From NCBI GenBank assembly GCA_026387805.1, contig JAPLKY010000068.1, forward strand, positions 1-6,132: 6,132 nt of DNA, written 5' to 3'. The notes under the pieces are model-generated. The model was given only the letters and a program-made list of their open reading frames with translations. It ran no database searches and was not told the DNA's origin. The translations under genes were made by a program, and so were the position numbers. Source of the DNA: Candidatus Krumholzibacteriia bacterium. Its GTDB lineage: Bacteria; Krumholzibacteriota; Krumholzibacteriia; Krumholzibacteriales; Krumholzibacteriaceae. Positions 5,770-6,132 of this stretch are shown one piece after another. The stretch's first letter is position 1. Each line of letters begins with the position of its first letter.

Positions 5770-6132
5770 TATGCTTCGCACGGTTTCTTCGTCGCCTCGG
5801 CGATCTCGCGGCCGAACTCGCGGCACGCGTCGAGCTCCTCGGGGCGCGGCTGCCATTTGAACTTGAGCCCGTCGCGGATGAGCTTGATGCCGGAGGCCGC
5901 AAGGTGCTCCTCCACGATCTTGACCGCCTCGCCGCTCCATCCGTAGGAGCCGAACGCGGCGCCGATCTTGTTCTTGAACTTGAGCCCCTTGACGTCGGTC
6001 ATGACCGGCATGATCGTCGGCAGCACGCCGTTGTTGATCGTCGAAGAGCCGACGAGGATCGTTCGCGCCTTGAATACCTCGACGAGGACGTCGTTCCGGT
6101 CGGAGACGGCGAGGTTGAGAATCTTGTAATCG
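5769..6132 (-). CDS. fprA: A-type flavodiiron protein, C-terminal flavodoxin domain (5' partial)
   Basis: The last 120 residues of the protein are present, reading in from the right edge (DYKILNLAVSDRNDVL...) to the TAA at 5771-5769. The segment is the C-terminal half of the flavodoxin-like FMN domain of flavodiiron proteins. ILVGSSTINNGVLPTIMPVM carries one FMN-contacting loop and AAFGSYGWSGEAVK the other, followed by the GLKFKWQPRPEEL motif and the helix REFGREIAE. The protein ends KKPCEA with no rubredoxin extension, so it is the short class A type (FprA), not the NorV type. Flavodiiron proteins reduce NO to N2O and/or O2 to water in the cytoplasm, using electrons from rubredoxin or coenzyme F420. 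The diiron metallo-beta-lactamase domain lies outside the window. Pairing with hcp indicates nitrosative or oxygen stress defence in an anaerobe. Confidence 0.93.
   Translation of the reverse strand, partial: DYKILNLAVSDRNDVLVEVFKARTILVGSSTINNGVLPTIMPVMTDVKGLKFKNKIGAAFGSYGWSGEAVKIVEEHLAASGIKLIRDGLKFKWQPRPEELDACREFGREIAEATKKPCEA

Noticed and set aside
4891..5946. Plus-strand open frame opposite hcp and fprA
   Set aside because: The minus strand encodes recognised Hcp and FprA motifs; the plus-strand product is an Arg/Glu/Leu-rich shadow.

Overview
The window is GC-rich bacterial DNA with two transcription blocks that face each other. The left block (+ strand, 1-4108) holds the 3' end of a secreted protein with a FlgD-like C-terminal domain, then two lipoprotein genes. 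The right block (- strand, 6132-4160) holds the 3' end of an fprA-type flavodiiron protein gene, followed 11 nt later by a hybrid cluster protein gene (hcp) that is broken. The two blocks converge on a 51-bp GC-rich gap (4109-4159). No tRNA, rRNA, CRISPR array or insertion sequence was seen.

Organism (inference): FlgD-like C-terminal domains, lipoproteins with Ig/FN3-like and NHL modules, high GC, and an fprA-hcp pair with anaerobe-type [4Fe-4S] cysteine spacing suggest an anaerobic or microaerophilic member of the FCB-related candidate phyla (Eisenbacteria / Krumholzibacteriota-like). No marker gene in the window settles this.

Left block: the two complete lipoprotein genes overlap by ATGA (2042-2045), so their translation is probably coupled. 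The first (162-2045) has a lipobox, two Ig/FN3-like domains and a large C-terminal domain resembling the non-catalytic glutamine-amidotransferase-like fold seen in exported proteins of these phyla. The second (2042-4108) has a lipobox, an unassigned beta-rich region and a C-terminal six-bladed NHL propeller. Both should be anchored in the cell envelope; their substrate is unknown. The first has no visible Shine-Dalgarno sequence, but a perfect TATAAT sits just upstream of its ATG, spaced for leaderless transcription.

Right block: FprA (NO and/or O2 reduction to N2O or water) and Hcp (NO / hydroxylamine reduction, protein S-nitrosylation) form a classic nitrosative-stress pair. The main anomaly is in hcp. 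The N-terminal 313 residues and the C-terminal ~163 residues match Hcp well, but the stretch expected between them (about 70 residues, with one cysteine ligand of the hybrid cluster) is absent. In its place is a ~165-bp segment in another frame that reads as part of a VIT1/CCC1-family iron/manganese transporter, beginning its first transmembrane region. The result is two overlapping, frame-shifted hcp pieces. This is either real illegitimate recombination or an assembly chimera; the sequence alone cannot decide.
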